The position numbers were made by a program, and so were the translations under genes. Under the pieces are notes generated by a model, which was given only the letters and a program-made list of their open reading frames with translations, was not told where the DNA came from and ran no database searches. Positions 25,820 to 34,662 of a stretch of 64,000 nt of DNA are shown piece by piece. Every line of letters begins with the position of its first letter. Position 1 is the first letter of the stretch. The DNA comes from Terrimonas sp964445775. Its GTDB lineage: Bacteria; Bacteroidota; Bacteroidia; Chitinophagales; Chitinophagaceae. The stretch covers positions 62,001 to 126,000 of the forward strand of contig CAYUMH010000004.1 in NCBI GenBank assembly GCA_964445775.1. The letters are read 5' to 3'.

Positions 25820-25850
25820 TTAGACTAATCTAAAAATAAAATTAGGCTAA
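25820..25850 (-). promoter_or_regulatory. DtxR/MntR-like operator upstream of the NRAMP gene
   Basis: TTAGACTAATCTAA (25820-25833) is a near-perfect 14-bp palindrome, and TTAGGCTAA (25842-25850) is a half-to-full second copy. Both resemble the TTAGGnTAnCCTAA-like sites of DtxR-family regulators (MntR, IdeR). They sit 54 to 84 bp before the start codon, in the region where the promoter must lie. Confidence 0.6.
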
Positions 25851-25889
25851 ACTATTTACTGTAAGCTTAAAAGTTGTTATGGAGGATCT

Positions 25890-27116
25890 TTAATTAAAAA
25901 ACAGCAGCGAACTATCGCCATAGCTTAAAAAGCGGAAATGATGCTCCAGGGCATATTGGTATACTTTACGCCAGTCATTGCCAATACCTGCCGCTACTAA
26001 CAATAACAGGGTGGATTGCGGCTGGTGAAAATTAGTCACCAGGGCTTTTACCACTCTTGGTGTATAACCCGGTGCAATAATGATCTGCGTAGTAGCCATT
26101 AACCGTGCTGCGCCTTGTTGTTGTAAGGCAGCAGCTAAAGCTGTCAATGCCTGTTGGGTGGTAAAATGCTGCGGAAGCTGGTAACATTCCCACTGCGATA
26201 AATGAATATGGTTAGCCAGGTCAAAACTTTTATCATGCAAACACTTTACGCCTAACCAATACAGGGTTTCGAGGGTACGCATAGAGGTGGTGCCCACGGC
26301 CACTACGGCGTTTGTATGCGCAGCCAGCCCGGTAATGAAATCAGTGCTTACATCAATCCACTCCGCATGCATATCGTGCTGCTCCATGGTAGCGGCTTTT
26401 ACCGGCTTAAAAGTGCCGGCGCCTACATGCAGGGTAAGATAAGCGGGGGTAATATGCCGGGCCTGTATTTTCTCTATCACCGCATCGGTAAAATGTAAGC
26501 CGGCAGTGGGTGCTGCTACCGAACCTTCATGCCTGGCATAAACGGTCTGGTAGCGGGTATCATCTGTATTATCGGCCTTGCGTTTAATATAAGGAGGCAG
26601 GGGCATTACGCCGGCAGCCTGTAACACTTCGGCAAAACTTTTATCGGCGGGTGTCCAGCTGAAATGGATAATAAAACCACCTTCGGTACGGGCATGCATG
26701 GTTGCCTGTAACACAATGCTGCTATTTCCTGCTGTTATTTCCTTCTCCAATATAACCCCCGGTTTCCATTTGGAAGCGCCGCCTACCAGGCATTGCCATT
26801 CTACCCGGCCCTGTTGTAGCATTGCGGTGGTAATATCCATATTTACCCCATGTGGTTCCAGGCAAAATATTTCAATTATGCCGCCGGAAGGTTTTTGGAA
26901 CAACAAACGGGCAGCTACTACTTTGGTATTGTTAAACACCAGCAAACTATGTTCGGGTAAATGCGTATCAATGCGGTTAAAAACGGTCTCCGTGATCTGT
27001 CCTTCTTTATACACCAATAATTTGGATGCATCACGTTCGGTTAAAGGGAAATACGCGATTTTTTCGTCGGGCAGGGTATAGGTATAATCCTGTATGGCTA
27101 ATTGTTGCGGCTGCAT
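25890..27116 (-). CDS. queA: tRNA S-adenosylmethionine ribosyltransferase-isomerase
   Basis: It transfers and isomerises the ribose of AdoMet onto 7-aminomethyl-7-deazaguanine in tRNA, making epoxyqueuosine. At 408 residues it is longer than the roughly 350-residue E. coli enzyme, with an extended C-terminus as in other Bacteroidota. Motifs: DYTYTLPDEKIAYFPLTERDASKLLVY, LLVFNNTKVVAARL, PLPPYIKR, YQTVYARHEGSVAAPTAGLHFT, TLHVGAGTFKPV and NFHQPQSTLLLLV. ATG start at 27116; a TAnnTTTG element is 35 bp upstream. The downstream mntH has its own control region. Confidence 0.96.
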   Translation of the reverse strand: MQPQQLAIQDYTYTLPDEKIAYFPLTERDASKLLVYKEGQITETVFNRIDTHLPEHSLLVFNNTKVVAARLLFQKPSGGIIEIFCLEPHGVNMDITTAMLQQGRVEWQCLVGGASKWKPGVILEKEITAGNSSIVLQATMHARTEGGFIIHFSWTPADKSFAEVLQAAGVMPLPPYIKRKADNTDDTRYQTVYARHEGSVAAPTAGLHFTDAVIEKIQARHITPAYLTLHVGAGTFKPVKAATMEQHDMHAEWIDVSTDFITGLAAHTNAVVAVGTTSMRTLETLYWLGVKCLHDKSFDLANHIHLSQWECYQLPQHFTTQQALTALAAALQQQGAARLMATTQIIIAPGYTPRVVKALVTNFHQPQSTLLLLVAAGIGNDWRKVYQYALEHHFRFLSYGDSSLLFFN

Positions 27117-27150
27117 AAAAATACGACTGACTGTCGTGTTTGATGAAGGG

Positions 27151-27158
27151 CAAAGATA
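27151..27158 (-). promoter_or_regulatory. Bacteroidota -7 element for queA
   Basis: The minus strand reads TATCTTTG (TAnnTTTG), 35 bp upstream of the queA ATG. Confidence 0.55.
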
Positions 27159-27171
27159 AGGTGAAAGGGGT

Positions 27172-27350
27172 AGGGTGTAAGGTTTAGGGTGTAAGGTTTA
27201 AAGTTTAAGGTTTAAAGTTGGGGACGCACTCAGCGTTTTGCTTTTGGCTTTCAGCTTTCGGCTTTCAGCTTTTGACTTTCAGCTTCCCTGGCCCAGGTTC
27301 GTGTCTCACGAACCGGAATACTTCCTTCGACCTTAAACCTTAGACCTTAT
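27172..27350. repeat. Three heptamer tracts, outer two facing
   Basis: Units AGGGTGT/AAGGTTT at 27172-27220, AGCTTTC-like units (CTTTCAG, CTTTCGG) at 27234-27285 and ACCTTAA-like units at 27328-27350. The first and last are reverse complements of each other and bracket the middle one. The middle type recurs as its complement (AAAGCTG) at 29149-29190. Confidence 0.75.
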
Positions 27351-27587
27351 TGCTTTTATCCTCCCAGAACCCTTGCTGATAAAGTATTTCAGTCCAACGC
27401 TCCTTTTCAGCAGTTTATGTTTACTAACAATGAAAATGCGGTTATGCACGGGTTATTAACAGTAATCCACAGGTAATCCACGTAGGTTTTGGGTTCCCAC
27501 GCAAAAACAAGCCTCAAATGCTTACTGGTATTATGTTTTAGCTAATTCATATATGTGGAAAAAATAACAAGGCCATTTTTTGGGTGT

Positions 27588-27627
27588 AAAGTGGGAAAAA
27601 GTGTTATTTTGTGGTATTGAATGGGAA
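27588..27627 (+). promoter_or_regulatory. mraZ box: MraZ-binding repeats upstream of mraZ
   Basis: Four 10-bp repeats in phase carry GTG at 27591, 27601 and 27611 and ATG at 27621; the first and fourth continue as GTGGGAA or ATGGGAA. MraZ proteins in E. coli and Mycoplasma bind direct repeats of a TGGG- or AAAGTG-containing unit at about one helical turn in their own promoter, and this matches in spacing and core. They end 20 bp before the mraZ ATG. Confidence 0.65.
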
Positions 27628-27647
27628 TATGTTCCAAGTAATTGAAA

Positions 27648-28118
27648 ATGATAACACTTCGTGGAGAATATGCGGTAACACTGGACGCCAAAGGGCGTTT
27701 CCTGCTTCCGGCCGGCCTTAAAAAGCAGGTGGAAGAGGCGGGTGGACTGCGTTTTGTTATCAACAAGGGGTTTGAGCAATGTTTAAATTTTTACCCGGAA
27801 GTGAACTGGCTGCCGGTAGAAGCAAAAGTAAATGCGCTCAACGATTTTAAACTGGAAGTGCGCCAGTTCAAAAGATTATTCATGAACGGGGTAACGGATG
27901 TGGAGCCGGATAGTGCGGGCAGGATTTTGATCCCCGGATCATTGAAAGAGTTTGCGGGTTTAAACAAGGATATCGTGTTAACCACCGCAGGCAACAAATT
28001 TGAAATTTGGGATAGTAATAAGTACAAAGAGTTCTTTGAATCACCAGTAGCGAATTCGTATGGCGACCTGGCAGAAAAATTATTAGGCGGACCATCATCT
28101 GGCGAAATAATACTGTAA
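27648..28118 (+). CDS. mraZ: Division/cell-wall cluster transcriptional regulator MraZ
   Basis: An AbrB-like DNA-binding protein that autoregulates the dcw operon. The start is set at the ATG at 27648 (156 residues); a TTG two codons upstream is less likely. The protein has the expected two swapped-hairpin domains: RGEYAVTLDAKGRFLLPAGL at the N-terminus and VTDVEPDSAGRILIPGSL in the second half (about residues 82-101). The gene opens the cluster and is followed 8 bp later by rsmH. Four 10-bp repeats upstream look like its own operator. Confidence 0.96.
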   Translation: MITLRGEYAVTLDAKGRFLLPAGLKKQVEEAGGLRFVINKGFEQCLNFYPEVNWLPVEAKVNALNDFKLEVRQFKRLFMNGVTDVEPDSAGRILIPGSLKEFAGLNKDIVLTTAGNKFEIWDSNKYKEFFESPVANSYGDLAEKLLGGPSSGEIIL

Positions 28119-28126
28119 CTGAAACG

Positions 28127-29089
28127 ATGGCAAAAAAAAAGCAACAACCCGGAACCGATGTACCCGAAACGGGGCAGGACCAGGCAGGCAGTGATTACCA
28201 CATTCCTGTTTTGTTACACGAAACCATCAGCGGGCTCAATATTAAACCCGGTGGTATTTACGTGGACTGCACGTTTGGCGGGGGCGGTCACTCAAAAGTT
28301 ATCCTTTCGCATTTAAACGAACAGGGAAAGTTAATAGCTTTTGACCAGGATGAGGATGCGAAACAAAATATACCCGATGATAACAGGGTAATATTTGTGC
28401 CCCACAACTTCAGGCACCTGTATCGTTTTTTACGGCTGCATAACATTACACAGGTAGACGGCATTATGGCCGACCTGGGTGTGAGCAGTCACCAGTTTGA
28501 TGAAGGCGACCGCGGTTTTTCTACCCGTTTTAATGCCAACCTCGATATGCGTATGGACAGGCGGCAAACCACCACTGCATTTGATATTGTAAATACTTAC
28601 AGTGAACTGCAGTTGCATAAACTGTTTGAACAATATGGCGAGGTAACCAATGCCAAAACATTGGCCCGTAGTATTGTGCAGATGCGGTCAACCGTTTCCA
28701 TGCAAACCATCGACGGCTTTAAAAACGCGTTACGTGAACTGGTGAAAGGCAATCCCAAAAAGTACTTTGCCCAGGTTTTCCAGGCCTTACGCATGGAGGT
28801 GAATGATGAAACGGGCGCATTGAAAGAAATGCTTTCGCAAACACCACCATTACTGAAGCCCGGCGGACGACTAGCCATCATATCCTTTCATTCCATCGAA
28901 GATAGAATTGTAAAGAACTTTTTTCGACGGGGGAGTTTTGACGAACCCGAGGATAATCCTTTTACCAACAACCCTACTGTTTCTGAGCTTACCATCATCA
29001 CAAAAAAACCGGTGATGGCATCCGATAGCGAGGCTAAACTGAACCCGCGGTCGCGTAGTGCAAAACTGCGTGTGGCCGAAAAAAAATAA
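28127..29089 (+). CDS. rsmH: 16S rRNA (cytosine-1402-N4)-methyltransferase
   Basis: It methylates C1402 of 16S rRNA in the decoding centre. The 320-residue protein has the AdoMet motif VDCTFGGGGHS (about residues 46-56), then MADLGVSSHQFDEGDRGFS and RMDRRQTTTAFDIVN, FFQALRMEVNDE-like QVFQALRMEVNDE and the C-terminal ISFHSIEDRIVKNFFR, all family signatures. The first 24 residues are polar and probably disordered. ATG start at 28127, 8 bp after mraZ, so co-transcribed. Confidence 0.97.
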   Translation: MAKKKQQPGTDVPETGQDQAGSDYHIPVLLHETISGLNIKPGGIYVDCTFGGGGHSKVILSHLNEQGKLIAFDQDEDAKQNIPDDNRVIFVPHNFRHLYRFLRLHNITQVDGIMADLGVSSHQFDEGDRGFSTRFNANLDMRMDRRQTTTAFDIVNTYSELQLHKLFEQYGEVTNAKTLARSIVQMRSTVSMQTIDGFKNALRELVKGNPKKYFAQVFQALRMEVNDETGALKEMLSQTPPLLKPGGRLAIISFHSIEDRIVKNFFRRGSFDEPEDNPFTNNPTVSELTIITKKPVMASDSEAKLNPRSRSAKLRVAEKK

Positions 29090-29148
29090 CCGGTTATTTA
29101 CTGGTTTATTTTTTATGGTACCGGCTGTAGTGCTGCTGTCAACTGTTG

Positions 29149-29190
29149 AAAGCTGAACGCAAAAAGCTAAAAGCTGAATGCTGAAAGCCA
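29149..29190. repeat. Heptamer tract, AAAGCTG type
   Basis: Units AAAGCTA, AAAGCTG, AATGCTG and AAAGCCA lie in the rsmH-ftsL gap. This is the complement of the middle tract at 27234-27285. Confidence 0.65.
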
Positions 29191-29223
29191 GATAATTATT
29201 AATAATGAACTATTAACTCATAC

Positions 29224-29544
29224 ATGTCAGAACAACAAACAAAAATTAACTGGAAAAGATGGTTGAACTATCAGTCGATAGTGAAACAGGTGCCGTTTTT
29301 TTTGTTCCTGGCGTTGCTGGCGGTAGTGTACATATATAATGGTCACTATGCCGATAAAACGGTGCGCAATATTAACCGTACGGCAAAAGAAGTAAAGGAA
29401 CTGCAATACGAGTACAAAGCTATTAAAGCCGAAGTAATGTTTCGCAGTAAACCCAGTGAAGTGGCCAAAGCGGTGGAGCCATTGGGATTAAAAGAGCCCG
29501 CTGAAGCACCGATTGTTTTAAAAGATAGTGTAGAGAAGAATTAG
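29224..29544 (+). CDS. ftsL: FtsL-like cell division protein
   Basis: A bitopic divisome protein that, with FtsB and FtsQ, activates FtsWI. It has 106 residues: a cytoplasmic tail of about 22 residues, one membrane helix (VPFFLFLALLAVVYIYNG, about 23-40), then a periplasmic coiled coil (about 50-80, with KEVKELQYEYKAIKAE) and the motif FRSKPSEVAKAVEPLGLKEP, which matches the Bacteroidota FtsL-like family. ATG start at 29224. It sits exactly where ftsL is expected, between rsmH and ftsI. Confidence 0.9.
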   Translation: MSEQQTKINWKRWLNYQSIVKQVPFFLFLALLAVVYIYNGHYADKTVRNINRTAKEVKELQYEYKAIKAEVMFRSKPSEVAKAVEPLGLKEPAEAPIVLKDSVEKN

Positions 29545-29573
29545 ACAATTAGTTGATTAGATAATTTGAAAAT
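29543..29573. repeat. AATTAG-type repeat between ftsL and ftsI
   Basis: The 26-base unit at 29543-29568 begins inside the ftsL stop codon and is identical at 25 of 26 positions to 50257-50282, 20 kb away in the same orientation. Confidence 0.7.
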
Positions 29574-29618
29574 GAAGGCGCCCAATATTTGAAGGAAGTG
29601 CCGGACTGATAAAAATAA

Positions 29619-31748
29619 ATGGAAATAAGGAAAGACATATTATGGCGTGTGTACCTGTGTTTTATAGGTATGACGGTGTTATGTGTCTTTATACTGGCAA
29701 AAGCTATTTATATCCAGGGGCCGCAGGGCGAGCACTGGCGCAGCATGAGCGATAGCATGCACCAGAAGATTGTTGAACTGGATGCAGACCGTGGTACTAT
29801 TTACAGTGAAGACGGGCAGATGTTAAGCACTTCCATGCCGCAGTTTGATATTTATATGGACATGCAGGCAGATGGATTGCGTGATAAGAACGGTAAGATC
29901 TTTAAAGAAAATGTGGATTCCTTCTCTGTGGCACTGGCCGGTTATTTTGGCGATAAAAGCGCCAAACAATACAAAGCCGATCTGCAGGAAGCCTATAAAA
30001 AGAAAAGACGTTATTATCCTTTACGGAAAAAAATGTCTTTTGAAGATTATAAGAACTTTCGCCAGTTTCCTTTGGCCCGTTTAAGTCGCAATAAAAGCGG
30101 GGTAATTGTAGAGGAGAGCAGCAAAAGGGTAGCGCCCTTTGGTTTACTGGCCAACAGGACCATTGGTCTGTCAAGGGAGTTCATTAACAGCGATGGCAAA
30201 GTAAAGAAGATGAATGTGGGCCTGGAAATGAGTTATGACAGCCTGCTGGTAGGACAAAAAGGGCAACGCCTGGTACGTTTTATTACCGGCGGTGCAGTGC
30301 CGGTTGAAGGGTTCCAGGTAGAGCCGGAGAACGGTAATGACCTGTATACTACCATTGATGTAAACATGCAGGATGTAACGCAGAATGCTTTACTGAAGAT
30401 GATGTTACAGTGTGAGGGTGAATATGGTTCGGCCATATTAATGGAGACAAAGACCGGTAAAATAAAAGCGATGGCCAACCTGGGTCGTCATGCCGATGGT
30501 ACTTACTGGGAGGATGATAACTATGCTTTGCGTGTATCGGAACCCGGATCTACCATTAAGCTGGTAACATTATTAGCAGTGCTGGATAAGGGTACTTCTA
30601 AATTAGATGACCTGGTGGAAGTAGGCAGCGCCGGCAGAATGGTGGTTGGTCCGCGGAATGTAAACGATGCGGAACGTTCGCCTAAATCGGTGCTCACCGT
30701 AAAAGAAGCATTTGCCCATAGTTCCAATGTAGGTATGAGCAAGCTGGCTTTAAAAGCTTTTGGTCAAAACCCAACCGAACTGGGCGAGTATATGAAGAAA
30801 TATGGTATGGCTACCAAGTCGCCGATTGACCTGGACCATTTACCCAGGCCAAGGCTGGCACCCCTGGAAAAAGGCAATGGCGGGGTGATGAATATGATCA
30901 CCATGAGCTTTGGGTATGCCATTAACGTGAGCCCTTTGCAAACATTGACCTTATACAATGCAGTAGCCAATAATGGTAAGATGGTAAAACCTTACCTGGT
31001 AAATAATATTCAGCAGAACGGCCTGGTGGTAAAACAGTTTGAGCCGGTGGTGATGAACGAGCAGATATGCAAACCTGAAGTAGTGAAAGCGGCACAGGCA
31101 AGTATGGAAGCGGTGGTTACCGAAGGTACTGCCCGCAAAGCCATGGCAGGCCTGCCTTTTAAAGTAGCCGGTAAAACCGGAACGGCGCATGTGGCAGATG
31201 GTAATATAAAATATGGTCACGGTGTATACCAGGCATCATTTGTTGGATACTTCCCGGCCGATAACCCGCAATACAGTTGTATTGTAGTGATCAGGACCAA
31301 ACCACATGCTGCCGTACACTATGGTGGTTCGCTAGGTGGTCCGGTGTTTAAAGAAATTGCCAGCAGGGTATATGCCATGCACGTGGACAGCAAAAGTCCC
31401 AGCCAGTTCATAGCAAAAAAAGATAGTTCAGCTTATTTCTATGCAGGCAGTTCCGGTGATTTCAAGCAGGTGTATGGAATGTTGAACATCAGCTTCCGTG
31501 ATTCGGCCAAGGATAAGGACTGGATCAATGTGTACGGAGCAGGCAGCACGCCAGTGGCCACGGTTAACCAGGTACGCAAACAATTAATGCCCAGTTTAAA
31601 AGGCATGGGCTTAAAAGATGCGCTGTATTTAATGGAGTCCATGGGAGTAAAAGTACAGGTGAAGGGTAAGGGTAAGGTGATGAGCCAGTCAGTATCTCCG
31701 GGTACGACTTTGGCCAAAAACATGACAGTTACAATTGAATTAGGATAA
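29619..31748 (+). CDS. ftsI: Penicillin-binding protein FtsI (PBP3) with PASTA domain
   Basis: A septal transpeptidase that crosslinks peptidoglycan during division. The 709-residue protein has one N-terminal membrane helix (about 12-30), the dimerisation domain, and a transpeptidase domain with S311-x-x-K314 (SEPGSTIKL), S368-S-N370 (HSSNVGM) and K519-T-G521 (AGKTGTAHV). The last 60 residues form a PASTA domain (MPSLKGMGLKDALYLMESMG), absent from E. coli FtsI but common in Bacteroidota and Gram-positive relatives. ATG start at 29619. MurE begins 12 bp after its stop. Confidence 0.97.
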   Translation: MEIRKDILWRVYLCFIGMTVLCVFILAKAIYIQGPQGEHWRSMSDSMHQKIVELDADRGTIYSEDGQMLSTSMPQFDIYMDMQADGLRDKNGKIFKENVDSFSVALAGYFGDKSAKQYKADLQEAYKKKRRYYPLRKKMSFEDYKNFRQFPLARLSRNKSGVIVEESSKRVAPFGLLANRTIGLSREFINSDGKVKKMNVGLEMSYDSLLVGQKGQRLVRFITGGAVPVEGFQVEPENGNDLYTTIDVNMQDVTQNALLKMMLQCEGEYGSAILMETKTGKIKAMANLGRHADGTYWEDDNYALRVSEPGSTIKLVTLLAVLDKGTSKLDDLVEVGSAGRMVVGPRNVNDAERSPKSVLTVKEAFAHSSNVGMSKLALKAFGQNPTELGEYMKKYGMATKSPIDLDHLPRPRLAPLEKGNGGVMNMITMSFGYAINVSPLQTLTLYNAVANNGKMVKPYLVNNIQQNGLVVKQFEPVVMNEQICKPEVVKAAQASMEAVVTEGTARKAMAGLPFKVAGKTGTAHVADGNIKYGHGVYQASFVGYFPADNPQYSCIVVIRTKPHAAVHYGGSLGGPVFKEIASRVYAMHVDSKSPSQFIAKKDSSAYFYAGSSGDFKQVYGMLNISFRDSAKDKDWINVYGAGSTPVATVNQVRKQLMPSLKGMGLKDALYLMESMGVKVQVKGKGKVMSQSVSPGTTLAKNMTVTIELG

Positions 31749-31759
31749 AATATACGTGT

Positions 31760-33223
31760 GTGTTATTACAGGATGTTTTATACAAGGTGGCTATTCAATC
31801 GCTCAATGGTTCAACTGCCATTGATGTTTCGGGGGTTCAATCCGACTCCAGGAAAGTAGCTGCCGGAAATGTTTTTGTAGCGGTGAAAGGTGTAGGCGTG
31901 GATGGTCATTTGTTCATTGACAAGGCAATTGAAAAAGGAGCAACAGCGGTTGTATATCAAACAACCCCGGAAGTGTTTCAGCAGGATATTGTTTATATAT
32001 CGGTAGAGAACAGTGCCATCGCACTGGGTGTAATGGCGGCTAATTTTTACAGTAACCCTTCTGCCGGTTTAAAAGTAGTAGGTGTTACCGGTACCAATGG
32101 CAAAACCACCATTGCTACCTTATTATACAAGCTCTTTACATCGCTGGGGTATAACTGTGGGTTGTTAAGTACGGTCAATAATATAATTGGCGATAAAGTA
32201 TTGGAAGCAACCCATACCACACCGGATGCAGTGAGCCTGCAGGCTTTATTGCGGGAGATGGCCGATGCAGGATGTGACTATGCTTTTATGGAAGTAAGCT
32301 CACATGCGGTACACCAGCATCGTATAGCCGGTTTGCAATTTGCAGGTGGCCTGTTCAGCAATATCACGCACGATCACCTGGACTATCACCAGACATTTGA
32401 TGAGTATATCCGGGTGAAGAAAATTTTCTTTGATGGTTTGCCTAACAATGCTTTTGCCATTACCAATGTAGATGATAAAAGAGGCCTGGTGATGCTGCAA
32501 AACACGGCGGCTAAAAAATATAGTTACAGCATAAAAACCCTGGCTGATTTTAAAGGGAAGCTCATTGAAAATACACTGACCGGACTGGTAATGAGTATCA
32601 ACGACCAGGAAACGCATTTCAGATTAATAGGTGAGTTTAATGCCTATAACCTGCTGGCAGTGTATGGTGCGGCCATTTGCCTGGGCCAGGATAGGATGGA
32701 AGTGCTGCAACACCTGAGTATGCTGACCGGTGCAGAAGGACGCTTTGATTTTTCAGTATCGCCCAAAGAGCAGATCATCACGATTGTGGATTATGCTCAT
32801 ACACCGGATGCTTTATTAAATGTATTGGCAACGATAAAAAAACTAAAGCAGGGCAACGAAAAAGTGATAACGGTGGTGGGTTGCGGCGGCGACAGGGATA
32901 AAACGAAAAGACCGGTGATGGCAACGGTAGCCTGTGAGCATAGCGATAAAGTGGTGTTCACCAGCGATAACCCAAGAACAGAAGATCCGGCACAGATCAT
33001 TAAAGATATGGAAGAGGGTTTGCCAGCTTCGGCCAGAAGAAAATACCTGGCTATTACGGACAGGAAGGAAGCGATTAAAACGGCGTTGAGCCTGGCCGGT
33101 GAGGGCGATATTATACTGGTAGCAGGCAAGGGCCACGAAAAGTACCAGGATATTAATGGTGTTAAAAACCATTTTGACGATAAGGAAGTAATTGCGGAAA
33201 TGATCGAATTATTAGAAAAATAA
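31760..33223 (+). CDS. murE: UDP-MurNAc-L-Ala-D-Glu:meso-DAP ligase
   Basis: It adds the third residue to the peptidoglycan stem in the cytoplasm. The 487-residue protein starts at a GTG at 31760, 12 bp after ftsI; no ATG fits the family N-terminus LQDVLYKV. ATP binding is by GVTGTNGKTTIATLLYKL (about residue 112-128). The specificity loop reads TSDNPRTED (DNPR, as in meso-diaminopimelate-adding MurE, not the DDNP of lysine types). This agrees with the presence of lysA and a Gram-negative wall. Confidence 0.97.
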   Translation: MLLQDVLYKVAIQSLNGSTAIDVSGVQSDSRKVAAGNVFVAVKGVGVDGHLFIDKAIEKGATAVVYQTTPEVFQQDIVYISVENSAIALGVMAANFYSNPSAGLKVVGVTGTNGKTTIATLLYKLFTSLGYNCGLLSTVNNIIGDKVLEATHTTPDAVSLQALLREMADAGCDYAFMEVSSHAVHQHRIAGLQFAGGLFSNITHDHLDYHQTFDEYIRVKKIFFDGLPNNAFAITNVDDKRGLVMLQNTAAKKYSYSIKTLADFKGKLIENTLTGLVMSINDQETHFRLIGEFNAYNLLAVYGAAICLGQDRMEVLQHLSMLTGAEGRFDFSVSPKEQIITIVDYAHTPDALLNVLATIKKLKQGNEKVITVVGCGGDRDKTKRPVMATVACEHSDKVVFTSDNPRTEDPAQIIKDMEEGLPASARRKYLAITDRKEAIKTALSLAGEGDIILVAGKGHEKYQDINGVKNHFDDKEVIAEMIELLEK

Positions 33224-33243
33224 AATTATAAACCACAACCACT

Positions 33244-34521
33244 ATGTTATATCATCTTTTTGATTGGCTTAAGGACCAGGGGATCAAATTTCCCGGTAGT
33301 GAGTTGTATCGCTTTGTATCCTTCAGGGTACTGGCGGCGGTATTATTATCCCTGTTTATTACCATGGTATATGGTAAAAAACTGATTAAGTTCTTACAGA
33401 AAAAACAGGTGGGTGAGTCGGTACGTGATTTAGGACTGGCAGGTGAGCAGGCAAAAAAAGGAACCCCTACCATGGGTGGTCTGATCATCATTATGGCCAT
33501 TTTAATTCCGACCATATTATTGGCCAAGCTGAACACGGTGTATATCATATTGATGCTGGTGGCAACCGTATGGTTAGGTATTATTGGATTTATTGATGAC
33601 TACTTAAAATTAAAAGCCAAACAGAAAGCGAAACTGTTGGGCGCCAATTATAAAAAAAGTGATAAAGACGGTTTAGCTGGTTGGTTTAAAGTGTTTGGGC
33701 AGGTAGGCCTGGGTATTCTGGTAGGTGCAGTGCTTTATTTTAATAGTGATGTAAAAATATGGCGTGAATACCAGGGTGTACCTAAAGCAGGAGAGCAAGG
33801 TTTTTTTGAAAGGAAGGTGGATGGTAAAACCAAATACTTTGTGGAAACAAAAGAGCCGATCACTACTATTCCCTTTGTAAAAACCCATGAGTTTAATTAC
33901 TCCAAATTATTACCGGAGTCATTAAGGTCCTATACCTGGGTGCTGTATATACTGGTGGTGATATTTATTATCACGGCAGTATCCAATGGCTCTAATATTA
34001 CAGATGGCCTGGATGGTCTGGCAACAGGTACTTCAGCATTGATAGGTGTATGTCTGGGCATATTTGCCTATGCCAGTGGTAACTTCTTCTTTGCCGATTA
34101 CCTGAACATCATGTATATACCCAACCTGGATGAGCTATCCATTTTTATAGCAGCCATGGTAGGGGCATGTGTGGGTTTTCTATGGTATAACTCCTATCCT
34201 GCACAGGTGTTCATGGGCGATACGGGTAGTTTAACATTGGGTGGTATCATAGCAGCTATTGCCATCATTGTACATAAAGAATTATTGATCCCTATATTCT
34301 GTGGCGTGTTCCTGGTAGAAGTATTGAGTGTAACCCTGCAGGTGACCTACTTTAAATATACCAAGAAGAAATATGGTGAGGGCCGGAGGATATTCCTGAT
34401 GAGTCCTTTACACCACCACTACCAGAAGAAAGGGTATCATGAAGCAAAAATTGTTACACGTTTCTGGTTAGTGTCTGTTTTACTGGTGGTATTAAGTATT
34501 GCCACTTTAAAAATGAGATAA
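33244..34521 (+). CDS. mraY: Phospho-MurNAc-pentapeptide translocase
   Basis: It transfers phospho-MurNAc-pentapeptide to undecaprenyl phosphate, giving lipid I, in the inner membrane. The 425-residue protein has about ten helices and the motifs GTPTMGG, GFIDDYLKLKAKQKAKL (catalytic Asp pair), NITDGLDGLA (second catalytic Asp) and MSPLHHHYQKKG. It is about 65 residues longer than E. coli MraY; the extra material is a periplasmic-side or loop insertion (about 170-220, WREYQGVPKAGEQGFF to EPITTIPFVK), a feature of Bacteroidota. ATG start at 33244. Confidence 0.97.
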   Translation: MLYHLFDWLKDQGIKFPGSELYRFVSFRVLAAVLLSLFITMVYGKKLIKFLQKKQVGESVRDLGLAGEQAKKGTPTMGGLIIIMAILIPTILLAKLNTVYIILMLVATVWLGIIGFIDDYLKLKAKQKAKLLGANYKKSDKDGLAGWFKVFGQVGLGILVGAVLYFNSDVKIWREYQGVPKAGEQGFFERKVDGKTKYFVETKEPITTIPFVKTHEFNYSKLLPESLRSYTWVLYILVVIFIITAVSNGSNITDGLDGLATGTSALIGVCLGIFAYASGNFFFADYLNIMYIPNLDELSIFIAAMVGACVGFLWYNSYPAQVFMGDTGSLTLGGIIAAIAIIVHKELLIPIFCGVFLVEVLSVTLQVTYFKYTKKKYGEGRRIFLMSPLHHHYQKKGYHEAKIVTRFWLVSVLLVVLSIATLKMR

Positions 34522-34662
34522 TCACAGAGCAGTTGATATAAATAGTTCGAAAGACCACCGCTAAGAATCCTATCCTTGATAACCACAGGCTAAGCAGGCT
34601 GATGAAAGTAAGATTTCATCTGATGACTTTGAAAAACCTATTTATTGTTCGGAAACATCATT

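Larger units (their letters stand above)
27117..27647. other. Gene-free stretch between queA and the dcw cluster
   Basis: This 531-bp divergent region contains the queA promoter element (27151-27158), three heptamer tracts (27172-27220, 27234-27285, 27328-27350) and the MraZ-type repeats in front of mraZ (27588-27627). No frame is credible. Confidence 0.7.
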
